Below are positions 6,000-8,343 of a DNA stretch of 8,343 nt, piece by piece. The notes beneath the pieces are model-generated. The model was given only the letters and a program-made list of their open reading frames with translations, made no database searches and had not been told where the DNA came from. How positions within the stretch are numbered: position 1 is the first letter of the stretch; each line of letters starts with the position of its first letter. The stretch spans positions 1,697,353-1,705,695 of the forward strand of contig NZ_CM002139.1 of assembly GCF_000454545.1 (NCBI RefSeq), given 5' to 3'. This DNA is from Xanthomonas cassavae CFBP 4642. GTDB taxonomy: Bacteria > Pseudomonadota > Gammaproteobacteria > Xanthomonadales > Xanthomonadaceae. Position numbers and translations under genes: made by a program.

Positions 6000-7328
6000 T
6001 CACGCCGAGCGTGACAGTGGCAGGGACTGTTCGCGTTGCACGACACGGGCAGCCACGAAATGGCACGAGAATTCGCTGCCGCGTCCCACCTCGCTTTCGA
6101 TGTCCAACCGCGCCTGGTGCAGGCCCAGGATGTGCTTGACGATCGACAGCCCCAGTCCGGTGCCGCCGCTCTCGCGCGAGCGGCTGCTGGACACGCGATA
6201 GAAGCGTTCGGTGATGCGCGGCAGATGCGAGGCGGGGATGCCGTAGCCGGTGTCGCGCACCGCCAGCGCCGCACCGTCGCCTTCGCGCAGGAAGCGGATC
6301 GTGACCGTGCCGCCGCCGGGCGTGTAGCGCACCGCGTTGGTCACCAGGTTCGAGAACGCGCTGTGCAGTTCCTTGTTGGAGCCGAGCAGATCCACGCCGG
6401 CCTCGTCGATCACTTCCACCGTGTGCCGGCCCTGGCTGTGCGCCTCGGCCTCGCGGCGCAGGGTGGACAGCATCGGCGCCATCGCCACGTGTTCTTCGCC
6501 GAGTTCTTCCTGCGATTCCAGCCGCGACAGGGTCAGCAGGTCTTCCACCAGCTGCGCCATGCGCTGCGACTGCTTGCGCATCTCCGCCAGCATCGGGCCC
6601 GAGTCCGGGAAGTCTTCCGGGTCGAGCATGTCCAGGTAGCCATGCACCACCGTCAACGGGGTGCGCAGCTCGTGCGAGACATTGGCCACGAAGTCGCGGC
6701 GCACCTGTTCCAGTCGCAGCAACTTGCTGACATCGCGCGCCACCAGCAGCCAGTAGTCGTCGGAGTACGGGATCAAACGCAGATTCAGGCGTAGATCCGG
6801 GTCTACCGGCGAGGCGGCATCCAGCATCGGTTCGGCATTGCGCCCGGCCGCCAGCCAATGCGCCAACGGCAACGGTTGCAGGCGTTCCACCACCGACACG
6901 CCCATGTCGCCGGGATGGTGCAGGCCCAGCAGGCCGCCGGCGGCCTTGTTGAACCACTGCACGCGCTGGCTGTTGCGGTCCACCACCACTACCGCATCCG
7001 GCAGCGCCTGCGCGGCGGCGCGATAGGTGCGCAGCATGTCGATCAGGCGTCGCTTGCGCCCGCGCATTTCCGCCTGGCTGCGGTACAGCAGGCGGTCCAG
7101 TTCGTTCCAGGCGCCGACGCCGGCCGCCGGCTCGGCGCGCTGGCGCGCGGTGAGCCGGCGCAGCACCTGGCGCAACCGCCAGTAATGCCAGCTCAGGACG
7201 CCCAGCGCGGTGAGCGTCAGTGCCATCCACACATGCTCGATCAACACGCCCACCACGACGGCAGCGCCCAGCAACAGCGCAAGGGTGCCGAGCGTCTTGA
7301 GCCAGGCGGAACGGATATGTTGAGGCAT
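6000..7328 (-). CDS. phoR: Phosphate regulon sensor histidine kinase PhoR, 442 aa
   Basis: PhoR is the inner-membrane kinase that phosphorylates PhoB when phosphate is scarce and dephosphorylates it when phosphate is plentiful, working with the Pst transporter and PhoU. In the 442-residue numbering two hydrophobic stretches near 14-30 and 32-48 form the short membrane anchor. A basic linker and a PAS-like domain follow (about 108-205, with ALPDAVVVVDRN). The dimerisation domain has FVANVSHELRTPL with H219 as phosphoacceptor. The ATPase domain has the N box (SNLVTNAVRYTP, N331), the G1 box DTGYGIP (359-365), an F box (ERFYRV) and the G2 box GGTGLGLSIVK (388-398). All catalytic motifs are intact. 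I prefer the ATG at 7326-7328; a GTG at 7341-7343 would add five residues, and neither has a good ribosome site. It lies 75 nt after phoB. Confidence 0.96.
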   Translation of the reverse strand: MPQHIRSAWLKTLGTLALLLGAAVVVGVLIEHVWMALTLTALGVLSWHYWRLRQVLRRLTARQRAEPAAGVGAWNELDRLLYRSQAEMRGRKRRLIDMLRTYRAAAQALPDAVVVVDRNSQRVQWFNKAAGGLLGLHHPGDMGVSVVERLQPLPLAHWLAAGRNAEPMLDAASPVDPDLRLNLRLIPYSDDYWLLVARDVSKLLRLEQVRRDFVANVSHELRTPLTVVHGYLDMLDPEDFPDSGPMLAEMRKQSQRMAQLVEDLLTLSRLESQEELGEEHVAMAPMLSTLRREAEAHSQGRHTVEVIDEAGVDLLGSNKELHSAFSNLVTNAVRYTPGGGTVTIRFLREGDGAALAVRDTGYGIPASHLPRITERFYRVSSSRSRESGGTGLGLSIVKHILGLHQARLDIESEVGRGSEFSCHFVAARVVQREQSLPLSRSA

Positions 7329-7394
7329 GGAAGGCGTTACCACGAAGCGTCAGGTAGGCAGCTGCCCGGCCCGTGCGGCGGCCTGGCGGCTGTG

Positions 7395-7414
7395 CGGCAA
7401 CGATCAGGTTGCCG
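7395..7414 (-). other. Hairpin spanning the phoB stop codon
   Basis: A perfect 7-bp stem (cggcaac / gttgccg) with a 6-nt loop places the phoB TGA (7404-7406) in the loop. No T-run follows, and phoR continues 75 nt on, so it is unlikely to be a full terminator. It could be an attenuating or RNA-processing site that sets the phoB:phoR ratio. Confidence 0.4.
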
Positions 7415-8093
7415 ACGAAAAACGATAGCCCGAGCCACGCACGGTCTGCACCATGTTTTCCAGGCCAAACGGTTCCAGCGTCTTGCGCAGGCGACGGATG
7501 TGCACGTCGATGGTGCGCTCTTCCACGTACACGCTGCCGCCCCAGACATGGTCCAGCAGCTGGGTACGCGTATACACGCGCTCGGGGTGGGTCATGAAGA
7601 AATGCAGCAGGCGGTATTCGGTCGGGCCGATCGGCACTGGCGCATCGCCGGCGAACACGCGGTGCGCGGCGCCATCGATCCGCAGGCGGCCCACCGCCAC
7701 GCTGCCGTCTTCGTCGTCCTCGCGGGTGCGCCGCATCACCGCACGGATGCGTGCCAGCAGCTCGCGTGCCGAGAACGGTTTGACCACGTAATCGTCGACC
7801 CCGGCTTCCAGACCGCCCACACGGTCGTTCTCTTCGCCGCGCGCGGTCAACATGATGATCGGAATCTCGCGTGTCAACTGCTCCTTGCGCCAGCGCCGCG
7901 CCAGATCCAGCCCGCTGGTGCCGGGCAGCATCCAGTCCAGCAGGATCAGATCCGGCACCCGGTCGGCGATGGCGGTCTGCGCTTCGCGCGCGTCGCCTGC
8001 ATGGATGGGTTCGAACTCGCCTTTGCGCAGCGCGAACGCCACCATGTCGCGAATCGCGGGTTCGTCATCGACGATCAGAATGCGTTTCTGCAC
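7404..8093 (-). CDS. phoB: Phosphate regulon response regulator PhoB, 229 aa
   Basis: PhoB is the OmpR-family transcription factor that binds Pho boxes and recruits RNA polymerase during phosphate starvation. The receiver domain (1-120) has the acidic pair D9/D10, phosphoacceptor D53 in LLDWMLPG, T83 and K105. The winged-helix domain (about 130-229) keeps GPTEYRLLHFFMTHPERVY and the recognition helix RTIDVHIRRLRKTLE, with R193, H198, R200, R201 and R203, plus the wing VQTVRGSGYRF. Starting at the GTG at 8091-8093 gives exactly 229 residues, the length of E. coli PhoB, with key residues at the same numbers. An in-frame ATG at 8157-8159 would add 22 unrelated residues and lies inside the Pho box, so I reject it. 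The upstream ribosome site is weak (GGTAA about 7 nt before GTG). The gene heads the phoB-phoR-ppk-ppx block. Confidence 0.97.
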   Translation of the reverse strand: MQKRILIVDDEPAIRDMVAFALRKGEFEPIHAGDAREAQTAIADRVPDLILLDWMLPGTSGLDLARRWRKEQLTREIPIIMLTARGEENDRVGGLEAGVDDYVVKPFSARELLARIRAVMRRTREDDEDGSVAVGRLRIDGAAHRVFAGDAPVPIGPTEYRLLHFFMTHPERVYTRTQLLDHVWGGSVYVEERTIDVHIRRLRKTLEPFGLENMVQTVRGSGYRFSSAT

Positions 8094-8125
8094 GCGGGGC
8101 TTACCGTCTGGTTTTGATGATCGCC

Positions 8126-8131
8126 AGTAGA
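8126..8131 (-). promoter_or_regulatory. Candidate -10 element of the phoB promoter
   Basis: TCTACT on the minus strand matches TATAAT at four of six positions and begins 9 nt after the Pho box ends, the spacing expected where a Pho box replaces the -35 element. It predicts transcription starting near 8119 and a leader of about 26 nt before the phoB GTG. Confidence 0.55.
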
Positions 8132-8140
8132 CTACGGTTT

Positions 8141-8159
8141 TGTGACTCTCATGTGACAT
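8141..8159 (-). promoter_or_regulatory. Pho box (PhoB operator) upstream of phoB
   Basis: The minus strand reads ATGTCACATGAGAGTCACA. It holds two direct GTCACA repeats exactly 11 bp apart and matches the E. coli consensus CTGTCATAAATCTGTCACA at 12 of 19 positions, including both GTCA cores. It is 48 nt before the phoB GTG with a -10 candidate 9 nt downstream. It implies autoregulation of phoB and, by read-through, induction of phoR and possibly ppk and ppx. Confidence 0.8.
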
Positions 8160-8246
8160 GGCCGGCGCAGGCCTCTATCGGCCAGCAGTTCTGCAAAGCG
8201 AACTGAACCGATCAAGGTGACAAGGCCGGGCTGGACCTCGCATGCT
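8160..8246. other. Intergenic stretch between the Pho box and the IS element
   Basis: These 87 bases hold no gene, tRNA or strong hairpin that I can recognise. A single TGTCACC on the minus strand near 8216-8222 lacks the partner repeat 11 bp away needed for a second Pho box. Confidence 0.4.
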
Positions 8247-8250
8247 TTAG
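8247..8250. other. Probable IS target-site duplication, left copy (TTAG)
   Basis: TTAG fits the YTAR target of IS5-group elements and directly precedes GGAA, the usual first bases of that group's terminal repeat. The second copy would lie beyond the window. Confidence 0.45.
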
Positions 8251-8343
8251 GGAAACTCTGAACAACTCCCCCTGATCCTGCGACAATCGCACAGAGGCAC
8301 CAGGACGATGACGATGCAACTGACCTTCGGCGACGCGGAGTAC
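8251..8343 (+). mobile_element. Left end of an IS5-family insertion sequence, cut by the window edge
   Basis: The element appears to begin at 8251 with GGAAACTCTGAACAACTCC, a candidate left terminal inverted repeat, followed about 57 nt later by the transposase start. It is oriented away from phoB. I recall IS1478-like elements of Xanthomonas having this transposase N-terminus, but the exact IS name needs a search. The right end, partner repeat and most of the transposase are outside the window. Confidence 0.75.
8308..8343 (+). CDS. IS5-family transposase, N-terminal 12 codons only (partial)
   Basis: The plus strand encodes MTMQLTFGDAEY and then leaves the window. MQLTFGDAEY is the recognisable beginning of IS5-group DDE transposases from Xanthomonas, which cut and paste the element. 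The domain and the DDE residues are not visible here. AGGA at 8302-8305 is only 2 nt before the first ATG but 8 nt before the second ATG (8314-8316), so the second may be the true start. Whether the gene is intact cannot be judged. Confidence 0.75.
   Translation, partial: MTMQLTFGDAEY

Noticed and set aside
3812..6139. A 775-codon open frame on the plus strand opposite ppk
   Set aside because: It is antisense to a gene with all PPK1 motifs, has no recognisable domain and a composition typical of the complement of GC-rich coding sequence.
8094..8159. A 22-residue N-terminal extension of PhoB from the ATG at 8157-8159
   Set aside because: The ATG lies within the Pho box and upstream of the predicted transcript start, and the extension has no counterpart in PhoB of normal 229-residue length.
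1..8343. CRISPR array, tRNA, rRNA, prophage, toxin-antitoxin or defence genes
   Set aside because: I saw no regularly spaced direct repeats, cloverleaf-type sequences, or small paired genes of these kinds on either strand.

Overview
This window looks like a chromosomal segment of a Xanthomonas-type gammaproteobacterium. The evidence is GC-rich coding with many long shadow reading frames, PhoB, PhoR, Ppk and Ppx proteins of gammaproteobacterial type, dispersed palindromic repeats of the kind I associate with Xanthomonas intergenic regions (cttctccc / gggagaagg and attcgggatt motifs), and the first codons of an IS5-family transposase (MTMQLTFGDAEY) common in that genus. The genus assignment is recognition from memory, not a search result.

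Layout. All six complete genes lie on the minus strand, so transcription runs from right to left. From the right edge: the left end of an IS5-type element reading outward on the plus strand (8251 onward, cut by the window edge); a short intergenic stretch with a Pho box and a -10 site (8126-8159); phoB (7404-8093) and phoR (6000-7328), the phosphate-starvation two-component system; ppk (3779-5893), polyphosphate kinase; ppx (2194-3720), exopolyphosphatase; a repeat-rich gap with a strong hairpin at the ppx stop (1978-2198); a GT4 glycosyltransferase (841-1977); an overlapping small PAP2-family phosphatase (318-860); and a 317-bp gene-free left end made of palindromic repeat units.

How the genes fit together. 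PhoR senses phosphate limitation and phosphorylates PhoB. PhoB should activate its own operon through the Pho box just upstream. Ppk stores phosphate as polyphosphate and Ppx releases it, so regulator and storage system are in one co-directional block with short gaps. The downstream glycosyltransferase and PAP2 phosphatase overlap by 20 nt and clearly form a transcription unit. They may act on lipids (phosphatidic acid to diacylglycerol to glycolipid), which would suit phosphate-sparing membrane remodelling, but the sequence does not prove this, and a hairpin plus repeats separate the pair from ppx.

I see no unmistakably new system. The points most worth a second look are the Pho box that also settles the phoB start, the ppk leader with a 25-codon mini-ORF overlapping the ppk start and a 9-bp tandem duplication, the hairpins spanning the phoB and ppx stop codons, the glycosyltransferase-phosphatase pair, and the IS insertion close to the phoB control region.
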